From assembly GCF_016865365.1 (NCBI RefSeq), contig NZ_AP024469.1, positions 2,944,501 to 3,008,500 on the forward strand: 64,000 bases of DNA, in the 5' to 3' direction. Under the pieces are notes generated by a model. The model worked only from the letters and a program-made list of their open reading frames with translations, had not been told where the DNA came from and made no database searches. The DNA comes from Geobacter sp. SVR (lineage in GTDB: Bacteria > Desulfobacterota > Desulfuromonadia > Geobacterales > Pseudopelobacteraceae). Positions 56,882 through 63,592 of the stretch are shown piece after piece. Position numbers and translations under genes: made by a program. How positions within the stretch are numbered: position 1 is the first letter of the stretch; each line of letters starts with the position of its first letter.

Positions 56882-56987
56882 CCCTTGCGAGGTGTGTTGC
56901 TGGCGGTTTGTCTGCCTGGTGGCCTGCGGGGAGGTGAACCGGATGCTGGTTGAGGAATACGAGGCGGAGGTGACGACATGCTCCTGA
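56868..56987 (+). CDS. Cys-rich microprotein
   Basis: A 39-residue frame (MAADNPCEVCCWRFVCLVAC at its start) with six cysteines in total, compact enough for a metal or cluster site. A GGTAGAGGGGGCGG site precedes it. Overlaps neighbours on both sides. Too short for firm proof. Confidence 0.4.
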   Translation: MAADNPCEVCCWRFVCLVACGEVNRMLVEEYEAEVTTCS

Positions 56988-57100
56988 TTGCGATCGTATG
57001 GACCCTGCTTCAAGCGGACCCGAACTGCATCCCGGCCTCGGACGAGGGTTTTGTGCTGTTTTTCCCCGACCGCCCGATATGCCCGGTGCTTGACCGTTGA
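56978..57100 (+). CDS. Microprotein with hydrophobic N-terminus
   Basis: A 40-residue frame starting MLLIAIVWTLLQADPNC, after GGAGGTGACGAC. One hydrophobic stretch of about 11 residues may insert in a membrane. Overlaps the previous gene by ten bases. Function unknown. Confidence 0.4.
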   Translation: MLLIAIVWTLLQADPNCIPASDEGFVLFFPDRPICPVLDR

Positions 57101-57177
57101 ACCTGGGGCCGGAGCAGATCCGGCCCCACATTGAGCGATCAACCTGGGAAGTATGAAAAAGGATAGAGGAGCTGACC

Positions 57178-57555
57178 ATGCCCCCCGCACAGCGTAAAAT
57201 CGCCGCCGAACTTGCCCCGCACGGCCTGACCGTGCTCCTCACCCGCGACTACAACAGCATCCTGCTGCAGCTGGCACGGCTGGCGCAATTCGAGCGGCTG
57301 GTGGTGAATCTGGCCGAGGCGGACCAATCGGGCCGCGTGGCCGACTGCATCAAATGCGTGCGGGTACTGCAGACAGCGCCCCACGTGGCGCCCGGTGAGG
57401 ACGTCCGGCCGATGGAAGTGCTGGATATTCCCCATATCGTCACCGATGTTCACCGCGAGCTGCATGCCCGTCTCGACCGGAAGACGCATATCAGTCCTGA
57501 ACGGTTGCATGCCGCGACGGCGGCATTTGTAGGCATTCTGTCCGCTGGAGAATAG
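57178..57555 (+). CDS. Phage middle-region protein, unknown
   Basis: A 125-residue helical protein starting MPPAQRKIAAELAPHGLT, with RVADCIKCVRVLQ and VLDIPHIVTDVHRELHARL. A GAGGAGCTGACC site precedes the ATG, identical in style to the 55511 gene. No family recognised. Confidence 0.6.
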   Translation: MPPAQRKIAAELAPHGLTVLLTRDYNSILLQLARLAQFERLVVNLAEADQSGRVADCIKCVRVLQTAPHVAPGEDVRPMEVLDIPHIVTDVHRELHARLDRKTHISPERLHAATAAFVGILSAGE

Positions 57556-57586
57556 CGATGGAGATCCACGAAATGGAGCCCGAGCC

Positions 57587-57775
57587 ATGGGAGCGAAAAA
57601 ACCGAACCCTCGTTACAACGTGCTGTCCTGCAGGGTGAATGATGACACTCGCCGCTGTGTCGACCATGCTCTGGCTGGCCGCACAGTGAATGATTTTCTC
57701 CAGGAAGCCATCTCGGAGAAGCTGATCAGAGAGCGTCAGGACCGCCTTGATGGAATCGTCCGGATTACCCCGTGA
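57587..57775 (+). CDS. Small ribbon-helix-helix-like protein
   Basis: A 62-residue protein: a strand-like RYNVLSCRVNDDTRR, then two helices (CVDHALAG and VNDFLQEAISEKLIRERQ), which fits a ribbon-helix-helix DNA-binding fold. The next, interrupted, gene's GTG overlaps its stop by four bases. Confidence 0.55.
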   Translation: MGAKKPNPRYNVLSCRVNDDTRRCVDHALAGRTVNDFLQEAISEKLIRERQDRLDGIVRITP

Positions 57776-57990
57776 AGGATTGGGATGCCGCCACCCGCGA
57801 GGACTAGGAAGAGCGTGCCGCCATCATGCAGTTTGATGGCGGCATGACCAAAGCCCAGGCCGAACTGGAGGCGCGGGCAGTGATTGAACGGCGGTTGAAT
57901 CCGCCGGCACCGAAACAGATGAGCTTCAGCGATGATCCGCTGGCCAACGAGTGCTTTGCGGCAGTGGGCAGGCTGACAGGGGGTTGGTGA
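57772..57990 (+). pseudogene. Small phage gene interrupted by one in-frame TAG
   Basis: From the GTG at 57772 the frame reads KDWDAATRED, then TAG (57805-57807), then EERAAIMQFDGGMTKAQAEL and on to a TGA at 57988. Both halves read as one 72-codon protein of a type common in phages of these hosts (an EERAAI-x-FDGG core). Overlaps with the neighbours are preserved. A reinitiation at ATG 57826 would still give a 54-residue core. The most likely event is a Tyr/Phe-type codon changed to amber; recoding or read error is possible. Confidence 0.6.
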
Positions 57991-58051
57991 TGACAGGTGA
58001 CCGGATAGACGGCAGTAATTGGCGGCAGCAGCGTTTGCCGCTGGGAATTGA

Positions 58052-58063
58052 GGGGGGGGGGGG
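58052..58063 (+). repeat. G12 homopolymer tract before a start codon
   Basis: Twelve consecutive G lie five bases before the ATG at 58069. They form the only Shine-Dalgarno-like sequence of that gene and also lie inside an upstream frame (ATG 57990), whose reading phase relative to the downstream gene changes with tract length: with 11 or 14 G the two frames would fuse. Long G tracts of this kind are classic slip-strand switches, but also a common sequencing error. Confidence 0.7.
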
Positions 58064-58068
58064 TGCCT

Positions 58069-58218
58069 ATGAAACCTTCGCCGCAGGAAACGCTTCACGA
58101 AGGGCCAGTAATGGACAAAATCGAAGGCATGCCGCGCCACTGCGAGACTCTGATGCCCAACCGCCTTTGCCTATATATTCCCCTGGGCTGCAAAGGTTGT
58201 AAGTTGAGGAAACCATGA
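58069..58218 (+). CDS. Small Cys-containing phage protein after G tract
   Basis: A 49-residue peptide (MKPSPQETLHEGPVMDKIEG start) with four Cys, ending CLYIPLGCKGCKLRKP, possibly a metal site. It overlaps gemA by four bases. An upstream frame from ATG 57990 (MTGDRIDGSNWRQQRLPLGI) would join it if the G tract lost one base, giving a longer protein. Confidence 0.5.
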   Translation: MKPSPQETLHEGPVMDKIEGMPRHCETLMPNRLCLYIPLGCKGCKLRKP

Positions 58219-58778
58219 ACGCCAACACGTATGAAAAGCGCCGCACCTCCTGCCCGATCACCAAAGCGCAGATCAATACCATCATGCTCATTTGCAGCCA
58301 GTTCGGGATTACGAAGGCAGAGCGCGGGGAACTGCTCCAGGAACGCTACGGCAAAAGCTCCACCGCGGATCTGACCAGCGATCAGGCCGGGCATTTCATT
58401 GCGGAGTACGAGCGGAAGGGGTTTGTGATCAAGGGTGGTAAAGGCTACCGCCCCACTGCCAGGCGCGCGCCCGTGCCGAGGGCGGGAAAGGTCGTTGCCC
58501 TGGTCAACCAGGACGAGCTGGATAAAATCACCGCCCTGGCCGGGCTGGTCCTGTGGCGAGCGGAGAACGGCCTGCAGCTGTTCCTGGAAAAACGGATGGG
58601 GCTGAAAGATGGCAAGGTGCGTACCTCGGCCGATGCCTACCTTGCGATTGAGGGGCTGAAGAAGATGTTTGAAGGCCAGATGAAGCGCACCCACGGCCCT
58701 GGCTGGTGGCGACTCCGTTTCGCAAATGCCGCGATCATGGAATACATCCAGCTGCATTGCCCCCTGGAATACAGATAG
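58215..58778 (+). CDS. gemA: Phage GemA-like regulatory protein (DUF1018)
   Basis: The 187-residue protein fits the Mu GemA/gp16 family: ITKAQINTIMLICSQFGI at the start, LTSDQAGHFIAEYE near 57-70, and a C-terminal half ending AAIMEYIQLH. In Mu, GemA modulates host gene expression and DNA topology. Its place just before mor is standard. Confidence 0.8.
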   Translation: MNANTYEKRRTSCPITKAQINTIMLICSQFGITKAERGELLQERYGKSSTADLTSDQAGHFIAEYERKGFVIKGGKGYRPTARRAPVPRAGKVVALVNQDELDKITALAGLVLWRAENGLQLFLEKRMGLKDGKVRTSADAYLAIEGLKKMFEGQMKRTHGPGWWRLRFANAAIMEYIQLHCPLEYR

Positions 58779-58789
58779 CCGGAGGAACT

Positions 58790-58957
58790 ATGACACTGAA
58801 AGACTTCATGGAGAGGCTCCAGGGCAAGCTCGACAACAAAGAGCTTTATGGCGACCAGGTGCTGTATATCGAAGATCCCGGCGGCTTGGTCTGGCCTGTT
58901 GTGGACATCCGGGCGTTTTCCAGGAACGTAGTCCTGATTGAGACCGACGAGGGATAG
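58790..58957 (+). CDS. Small acidic phage protein
   Basis: A 55-residue protein starting MTLKDFMERLQGKLDNKELY and continuing GDQVLYIEDPGGLVWPV. A GCCGGAGGAACT site marks ATG 58790. No family recognised. Confidence 0.55.
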   Translation: MTLKDFMERLQGKLDNKELYGDQVLYIEDPGGLVWPVVDIRAFSRNVVLIETDEG

Positions 58958-58961
58958 GGCC

Positions 58962-59153
58962 ATGAATCGACACCGCCGCGGGGAATTGGTGACTGACCTA
59001 CAGATAGCCGTTGCAGAGATCCAGACCGGGCGCCCTCTGATGCATAACACCTGCGTTCTGTGTGCTCCGCAGTTGCGGACGTGGTCGGTGGATAAACTGA
59101 TCAAAGCGGTGGAGTACCGGCGGCTTTATACCGTGGTGTCGTTGCCGAGTTAA
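58962..59153 (+). CDS. Small phage protein with CxxC
   Basis: A 63-residue protein: MNRHRRGELVTDLQIAVAEI, then a NTCVLCAPQL segment and VDKLIKAVEYRRLY. The start at 58962 is four bases after the preceding stop. Function unknown; its position between gemA and mor suggests a middle-gene accessory. Confidence 0.5.
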   Translation: MNRHRRGELVTDLQIAVAEIQTGRPLMHNTCVLCAPQLRTWSVDKLIKAVEYRRLYTVVSLPS

Positions 59154-59167
59154 CGGGGTGCGGGTAC

Positions 59168-59629
59168 GTGTCTGAGACAATGGCAGTGACAACCTGGCTT
59201 GACGAGCTGAAGCCCGACGATCTGCGCGGCGACTATGCCGAGCTGGTGCCGATCATCGGCCTGGAGCTGACGGTGCGCGTGGCGGAGGAAATCGGCGGCG
59301 GTCCGCTGCTGCTGCCGTATGTCGCTGAGATCAGCCACCCGGACCATCTGCGCAGTGGCTATCTGGATCTGTACCCGATCATCGGCCTGGAACTGACGGC
59401 TGCCGTGGCGGCTTCACTGGGGGGCGGTCAACTCTATCTGCCGCAGGTCCGGCATGCTCTCAAGGTTGCCAAGGAGCGGTACGTCAAGAACCATGATCGC
59501 GTGCAGAATCGCCGGCAGTTGGCACGGGAGACGGGCCTCAGCGTACGGCAGGTCTACCGGATCTGCGAGGGCAAGACCCAGCAGCGCCGCAGTGCAGTTG
59601 ATCCACGCCAGATGAGTCTGGCGATATAA
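59168..59629 (+). CDS. mor: Mor-family middle transcription activator with duplicated N-domain
   Basis: The 153-residue protein ends in the Mor/C-type HTH (about 112-137, RRQLARETGLSVRQVYRI). Two copies of a 34-residue unit lie in front: residues 17-50 and 59-92, 21 of 34 identical, both with PIIGLELT and GGG then LP. Classical Mor has one dimerisation unit of this type. Start is a GTG at 59168 (ATG 59180 possible). It should activate the middle/lysis promoter downstream. Its stop codon lies in the left arm of the first cassette-like hairpin. Confidence 0.8.
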   Translation: MSETMAVTTWLDELKPDDLRGDYAELVPIIGLELTVRVAEEIGGGPLLLPYVAEISHPDHLRSGYLDLYPIIGLELTAAVAASLGGGQLYLPQVRHALKVAKERYVKNHDRVQNRRQLARETGLSVRQVYRICEGKTQQRRSAVDPRQMSLAI

Positions 59630-59676
59630 CGAGGTACGAGTTGTGCGGTTTATCCGCACGAAGGAGGGGTTATGCC
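59623..59676. repeat. attC-like hairpin 1 (mor / acetyltransferase boundary)
   Basis: The left core GATATAAC (59623-59630) and right core GTTATGCC (59669-59676) bracket an apical stem GTGCGG-TTTAT-CCGCAC (59643-59659) with an unpaired G at 59660 on the right arm. The mor stop is in the left core, and the acetyltransferase ATG is in the right core. The left core is the most degenerate of the three. Confidence 0.45.
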
Positions 59677-60025
59677 CACGCTGTTACGTCTGGACTGTGA
59701 CATAGACGGTAATGAAGAAACAAAAATAGTCGCCATTGATTCGGAGTTGCAGTTTGTCGGGACAGTCGGATTGCAATACAAACACCTGCGATCCGCTAAT
59801 ATTCGGCAACTGTATGTTGACACTGCCCGGCGCGGTCAGGGAATCGGGGTGATGCTGGTCCAGGAATGTCGCCAGATTGCCCGTAATGGCGGATGTGAAA
59901 CACTCGGGCTAGTTGTTGATAAAGCCAACGACAAAGCACGCAAATTTTACGAAAAACTCGGGTTTGCTTTTGCCTATCAATACGACAATGGCGACGATTT
60001 AATGACAATAGGTTTAAGGGCATAA
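59672..60025 (+). CDS. GNAT-family N-acetyltransferase (cassette-like)
   Basis: A 117-residue GNAT enzyme: IRQLYVDTARRGQGIGVMLV at about 48-67 is the acetyl-CoA loop (motif A, RRGQGIG), and NDKARKFYEKLGF near 88-100 is motif B. The substrate is unknown. It is AT-richer than its neighbours and unlike any core Mu gene. Its ATG lies in the right core of hairpin 1 and its TAA in the left core of hairpin 2, as in integron cassettes, where acetyltransferases are common. Confidence 0.85.
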   Translation: MPTLLRLDCDIDGNEETKIVAIDSELQFVGTVGLQYKHLRSANIRQLYVDTARRGQGIGVMLVQECRQIARNGGCETLGLVVDKANDKARKFYEKLGFAFAYQYDNGDDLMTIGLRA

Positions 60026-60089
60026 CGGCCATGGCGCTGACCCGTCCGCCAGGTGTTTGGCGGTCGGTGTCCGGCGTCCTGGTTATGCC
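60019..60089. repeat. attC-like hairpin 2 (71 bases)
   Basis: GGCATAAC (60019-60026) and GTTATGCC (60082-60089) are exact inverted cores. Inside, the arms pair over about 17 bases, with apical CCGCCA...TGGCGG around a GGTGTT loop and an unpaired base on the right arm. It separates the acetyltransferase from the next gene. Cores differ at one position each from the integron consensus (RYYYAAC/GTTRRRY). Confidence 0.55.
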
Positions 60090-60102
60090 CTCGGAGGGCG
60101 CT

Positions 60103-60552
60103 ATGTCAATGTCACAGCCTGCTGCCGCAGGGGCTACCTGCGGGCGTGGGGATCGCAATCCCGCGATTGGAGAGGGTGCGATAGCGTCGCATCACGAGTC
60201 GGCTCCGACCATGGCGCACGGCGGCTCTGCGGGCGGCGTATCCGCCCAACCGCTACCCTTATTTGAGCAGATGTATAATTTTCTGCGCGAATACTACCTA
60301 CACTCCAGATTCGAGGGGGCAAATGCGCAGTGGCCAAAGGGTTGTCCAGAGGGTGGCACGTATGCCGAGGTCGTGACTCGCGGCCACCTGGAGTATTTGG
60401 CCGGGCATGGTCACGGGTTTATCAGCATGTACGAGTCTCGCCTGGGAACGGCCATCAAATACGATCACGCTCTGAAAATATTGAACGCTGATGCACCTCC
60501 GGGCCAGATACAGCGGCGGCCGGGGCATCTGACGCACATTTACGGGGCATAA
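60103..60552 (+). CDS. Unknown cassette-like protein
   Basis: A 149-residue protein starting MSMSQPAAAG at ATG 60103, after GGAGGGCGCT (an earlier in-frame ATG at 60031 lies inside the hairpin). A low-complexity N-terminus of about 45 residues precedes a globular part with LFEQMYNFLREYYLHSRFE, EVVTRGHLEYLAGHGHGF and AIKYDHALKIL. No family recognised. Its stop lies in the left core of hairpin 3. Confidence 0.6.
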   Translation: MSMSQPAAAGATCGRGDRNPAIGEGAIASHHESAPTMAHGGSAGGVSAQPLPLFEQMYNFLREYYLHSRFEGANAQWPKGCPEGGTYAEVVTRGHLEYLAGHGHGFISMYESRLGTAIKYDHALKILNADAPPGQIQRRPGHLTHIYGA

Positions 60553-60595
60553 CGGCAAAGCTCGGCGGCTCGTCCGCCGCAGCGGGAGTTATGCC
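60546..60595. repeat. attC-like hairpin 3 (50 bases)
   Basis: GGCATAAC (60546-60553) and GTTATGCC (60588-60595) bracket the apical stem CGGCGG-CTCGT-CCGCCG (60563-60579), with an unpaired C at 60580 on the right arm next to the apical stem. The layout is that of hairpins 1 and 2, in the same orientation. Confidence 0.55.
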
Positions 60596-60640
60596 GCTTG
60601 ACAATCCACCCTCCCCGCGATATAAGCCCCTTCATCACCC

Positions 60641-60669
60641 AGACCCCTCTCCACCCCGGAGAGGGGTCT
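60641..60669 (+). terminator. Rho-independent-like terminator before the lysis genes
   Basis: AGACCCCTCTCC (60641-60652) and GGAGAGGGGTCT (60658-60669) form a perfect 12-bp stem with an ACCCC loop, followed by TCTTCTCGTTTG. It would end the early/middle transcript; the 125 bases to the endolysin gene should contain the activator-dependent late promoter, which I cannot place. Confidence 0.7.
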
Positions 60670-60795
60670 TCTCGTTTGTGACTGTGTCACACGACCTTGC
60701 CCGCCACATCCGCTAGTATCCCCACTCGATAGCAACACCCATTCTGGCCGGGCGGGGGGCCTCCTTCCGCCTCGGTCCATACTTCGAGACCACAA

Positions 60796-61437
60796 ATGCT
60801 GATCACGGTAGACCAATTCCGGCGCCTTTTTCCGCGCAACAGCGAACCTGTCGCCTGGGTGGCGGCGCTCAATACCATCCTGCCCCTGCACGGTATCGAC
60901 ACTCCCCTGCGTGTGGCCATGTTTCTGGCCCAAGCGGGGCACGAGTCCGATGGTTTTGCCGATCTGACCGAAAACCTCAGCTACAGCGCGGATGGGCTGG
61001 CCAGGACGTGGCCCAACCGGTACGCCGTCGACCCCAAGGCAGCGACCAAGGTCCCTAACGATCTGGCCTGGACGCTCCACCGCAAACCCGAGGCGATCGC
61101 CAACAACTGCTACGCCAACCGCATGGGCAACGGTCCCGAGTCCAGCGGCGACGGCTGGCGTTTCCGCGGTTACGGCCCGTTCCAACTCACCGGTCGTGCC
61201 AACCGCGAGGCATTCGCGGCGACGATCGGCAAGCCCCTGGAGGTGTCGGAGACATACCTGCTGACCCACGAAGGAGCGGTGGAGTCGGCCTGCTGGTACT
61301 GGTCGACACGCAACCTCAACCCGCTGGCCGATGCCGGCAATGTCCTGGCAGTTACCAAAAGCATCAACGCCGGCGTCAACGGCCTTGCTGATCGGCAGGC
61401 CCGCTACGCTGAGGCGTTGAAAATACTGGCAGTATAA
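60796..61437 (+). CDS. Glycoside hydrolase family 19 endolysin
   Basis: The 213-residue enzyme cleaves peptidoglycan at lysis. The GH19 catalytic Glu is probably Glu50 in QAGHESDGF, with a second Glu in TENLSYSA. FRGYGPFQLTGRANR near 122-136 is the family core. No signal peptide, so it needs the holin encoded next. The ribosome site is weak. Confidence 0.88.
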   Translation: MLITVDQFRRLFPRNSEPVAWVAALNTILPLHGIDTPLRVAMFLAQAGHESDGFADLTENLSYSADGLARTWPNRYAVDPKAATKVPNDLAWTLHRKPEAIANNCYANRMGNGPESSGDGWRFRGYGPFQLTGRANREAFAATIGKPLEVSETYLLTHEGAVESACWYWSTRNLNPLADAGNVLAVTKSINAGVNGLADRQARYAEALKILAV

Positions 61438-61449
61438 AGGAGCCAAACC

Positions 61450-61977
61450 ATGAAAAAGCTGTTCACCGTGCTGTTTGTCTGTTGCCTGTTGTCAATTCTC
61501 TGTCTGTCAGCCCTTGCCGGCGATGCTGCGTCGGCCACCTCCGCAGACCCGGCCGTCCTGGCCGCCTTCCTGCGCGAAACAATCTTTCCCATCGTGGGTG
61601 CGCTGTTGCTGGGCCTCTTGTCCATCCCGCTGCACTGGCTCGGAAACCGGTTCAAGATAGATTACCTGCTCCAGCGAGACAATGCCATTGAGCGCCTGGC
61701 GTACCAGGGGATCGCCTTGGCTGAAGAGATGGCCGCCAAGAAGGTGGAGGGTCTGGCCGGGCTTACCGGCAGCGCCAAGCTGGACGTTGCGGTGGGACAT
61801 ATCCTGAGCGTCATGCCGTCGGTCAGCCGTGAGCAGGCCGAGCGGATTGTCGAGTCTCTACTGGCCCAGATCCCCGGCGTAGGTGCCACCAAGGACCAGG
61901 TTGTTACCCGCGATGTACCTCTACTCGGCCTGGCCAGTGCCGCGATCCCCGGAGTACCCTCTCAGGCCGCACAGTAA
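61450..61977 (+). CDS. Holin-like phage membrane protein
   Basis: A 175-residue protein with a signal-like N-terminus (about 4-23), a membrane helix near 45-65, and an amphipathic tail, YQGIALAEEMAAKKVEGLAG, of the LLH-type phage holin family. It lies between endolysin and spanin-like genes, the place for a holin. The next ATG overlaps its stop by one base. Confidence 0.65.
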   Translation: MKKLFTVLFVCCLLSILCLSALAGDAASATSADPAVLAAFLRETIFPIVGALLLGLLSIPLHWLGNRFKIDYLLQRDNAIERLAYQGIALAEEMAAKKVEGLAGLTGSAKLDVAVGHILSVMPSVSREQAERIVESLLAQIPGVGATKDQVVTRDVPLLGLASAAIPGVPSQAAQ

Positions 61978-62183
61978 TGGAGGCGCTGTTGCAGATAGTG
62001 GCCTATCTCCTCCCGATCATCGTGGAGGGGATACGGTCGTGGAATGAGAAGAACAAAGGGGAGAACCACGATGCGAACATCCAGCAATTCAGGACGGCTT
62101 TGGCAAAAAACGATGCTGCTGCTGTGTCTCAGCATCTTGCTGATCAGCATGACCGGGTGCAGTACGCGCTACGTGGCCATTGA
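61977..62183 (+). CDS. Small membrane-anchored protein, possible inner spanin
   Basis: A 68-residue protein with an N-terminal hydrophobic helix (LLQIVAYLLPIIVEGI) and a polar helical tail. The lipoprotein gene at 62071 lies in another frame across its second half, as in embedded Rz/Rz1 pairs. It is shorter than most inner spanins, so the assignment is by context. Confidence 0.5.
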   Translation: MEALLQIVAYLLPIIVEGIRSWNEKNKGENHDANIQQFRTALAKNDAAAVSQHLADQHDRVQYALRGH

Positions 62184-62289
62184 GACTGCCGGCCCCGATA
62201 TCACGGTGAAAAAGAGTGAGTTTGATCGGCTTCATGCGGATAACGAGGCGCTGCTGAACGCCCTGAGCGAGTGCCGCAATGCCCGATGA
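62071..62289 (+). CDS. Small lipoprotein, possible outer spanin (Rz1-like)
   Basis: A 72-residue protein with a basic N-terminus, a hydrophobic helix and the lipobox SMTGC at about 25-29. The mature part is about 44 residues. A GGGGAGAACCACG site marks ATG 62071. It overlaps the upstream gene by 113 bases in a different frame. Confidence 0.6.
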   Translation: MRTSSNSGRLWQKTMLLLCLSILLISMTGCSTRYVAIETAGPDITVKKSEFDRLHADNEALLNALSECRNAR

Positions 62290-62491
62290 CGTTGACCGCG
62301 CCCAGGTGGTGAATGAAGACTTCCAGGCGTTTGTTCTGCAGCAGCAACAAGCCGGGCGGGAACCGGGAAATTACACTGGTTCCGTCTGTCTGGACTGCGG
62401 AGACGAAATCCCCACAGCGCGCCGGCTGGCAGTACCCGGCTGCCGCAGATGCATAAACTGCCAGACACTACACGAGCACTGGAGACTTTGA
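62279..62491 (+). CDS. TraR/DksA-type zinc-finger protein
   Basis: A 70-residue protein with the C4 finger CLDC...CINC separated by EIPTARRLAVPGCRR, as in phage TraR proteins. TraR binds the secondary channel of RNA polymerase and mimics DksA with ppGpp. It overlaps the spanin gene by 11 bases and the next gene by one. Confidence 0.85.
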   Translation: MPDDVDRAQVVNEDFQAFVLQQQQAGREPGNYTGSVCLDCGDEIPTARRLAVPGCRRCINCQTLHEHWRL

Positions 62492-62871
62492 TGACGCCAC
62501 AGGACATCGCCGCATTAACCGCCGTAGCCGCCCTGGTCAAGCAGATCGGGGCATGGCCCATGATCACCCTGTTTGTCCTCAATACTGCCGGGCCATGGAT
62601 CGCCCTCTGGTGGTTCACTAGAATTACGGAAAAACGGCATGCCGCCGTCGTCTCGATGTATTCGGACAACGTCGTGTTGGTAGAGAAACACGAACACCTG
62701 GCAGCGGAGGGTGAGCGGCGGGAATCGGCTCTGGCCGATCTGATCCGGCTCAATACCCAATCACAGACAGCGCTGTTGACGTGGCTACAGGGGCGGACAC
62801 GGTGCGTCGACCTCAAAGGAACCTGCCTTCCTGCTGCTCCCCCTGCCCAGAACGTGGGAGGCCAACAATGA
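62491..62871 (+). CDS. Phage membrane protein
   Basis: A 126-residue protein with a hydrophobic helix near 24-45 (WPMITLFVLNTAGPWIALWW), a charged helical middle, and a C-terminal Cys pair. TGATG overlap with traR indicates coupling. Similar small membrane proteins precede terminase in Mu-like phages; no function known. Confidence 0.6.
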   Translation: MTPQDIAALTAVAALVKQIGAWPMITLFVLNTAGPWIALWWFTRITEKRHAAVVSMYSDNVVLVEKHEHLAAEGERRESALADLIRLNTQSQTALLTWLQGRTRCVDLKGTCLPAAPPAQNVGGQQ

Positions 62872-63116
62872 GTCTAGTCGAACAACTGCGCATCAAACTG
62901 GCGGGATTGCATGCCGATGAAACGCGGCTGAGCCTGCTGATTGAGGGCCTGCAAAAGCAGTTGTGTGAGGCTCTGCAACCGCATCTCAACCGGCCGGCAG
63001 AGCTGAATATTCTGATGCTGGACACGCTATTCGACCAGCTCAAGGAATATCAGTCCAGCCTGATCGTGACGTTGTCGGACATCTCCAGGATCAAGCGAGA
63101 GCTGGGGGAACGCTGA
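62868..63116 (+). CDS. Small helical phage protein
   Basis: An 82-residue, wholly helical protein, probably coiled coil (SLVEQLRIKLAGLHADETR, then LFDQLKEYQSSLIVTLSDI). Overlaps four bases with the upstream gene and one with the terminase small subunit. No family recognised. Confidence 0.55.
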   Translation: MSLVEQLRIKLAGLHADETRLSLLIEGLQKQLCEALQPHLNRPAELNILMLDTLFDQLKEYQSSLIVTLSDISRIKRELGER

Positions 63117-63592
63117 TGGCCGAGAAGGGCGCCCGTGCAGAGCTGATGCCGCTGGTGCGGCAGAAGTTCATTGAGACCGGCAACCTGACCCTGGCGGCCG
63201 AGACCTACGGAGTTTCCCGCCAGACTGCCGACGCCTGGAAGAAGCGTGACGGCGACGAATGGGACAAGGCCCGTGAGCGTAAGGCTTCTTTCGGTATCCG
63301 TATGGAGGCGCTGCTGGAGCGGGAGTTGACCTACGCCGAATCGCGCAAGCCCGGCGCCGTGGAAGGCGGCACTCTGGATAACCTGAGCAAGCTCGGCGCC
63401 CTGGTGGTGAAGTTCAAGAACGTGGAGAGCCAGGGCAGCGGCTATGACAAGGCTGCCGTGTTTCTGGAAAACATCAAGTGGATGATCAGCTGGCTACGCG
63501 AGAACGACCCCGAGGGGCTGAAGGTACTGGCATCGGATTTTGATGCGATGACGATGGAATTTAAGTCGGAGTTGATGAATGGCAATGCGTAA
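63116..63592 (+). CDS. Terminase small subunit, DUF1804/Mu gp27-like
   Basis: A 158-residue protein with an N-terminal HTH (NLTLAAETYGVSRQTADAWK) and a helical C-terminal region. This matches the small terminase of Mu-like phages, which recognises the packaging site. The large subunit starts 14 bases before its end. Confidence 0.8.
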   Translation: MAEKGARAELMPLVRQKFIETGNLTLAAETYGVSRQTADAWKKRDGDEWDKARERKASFGIRMEALLERELTYAESRKPGAVEGGTLDNLSKLGALVVKFKNVESQGSGYDKAAVFLENIKWMISWLRENDPEGLKVLASDFDAMTMEFKSELMNGNA

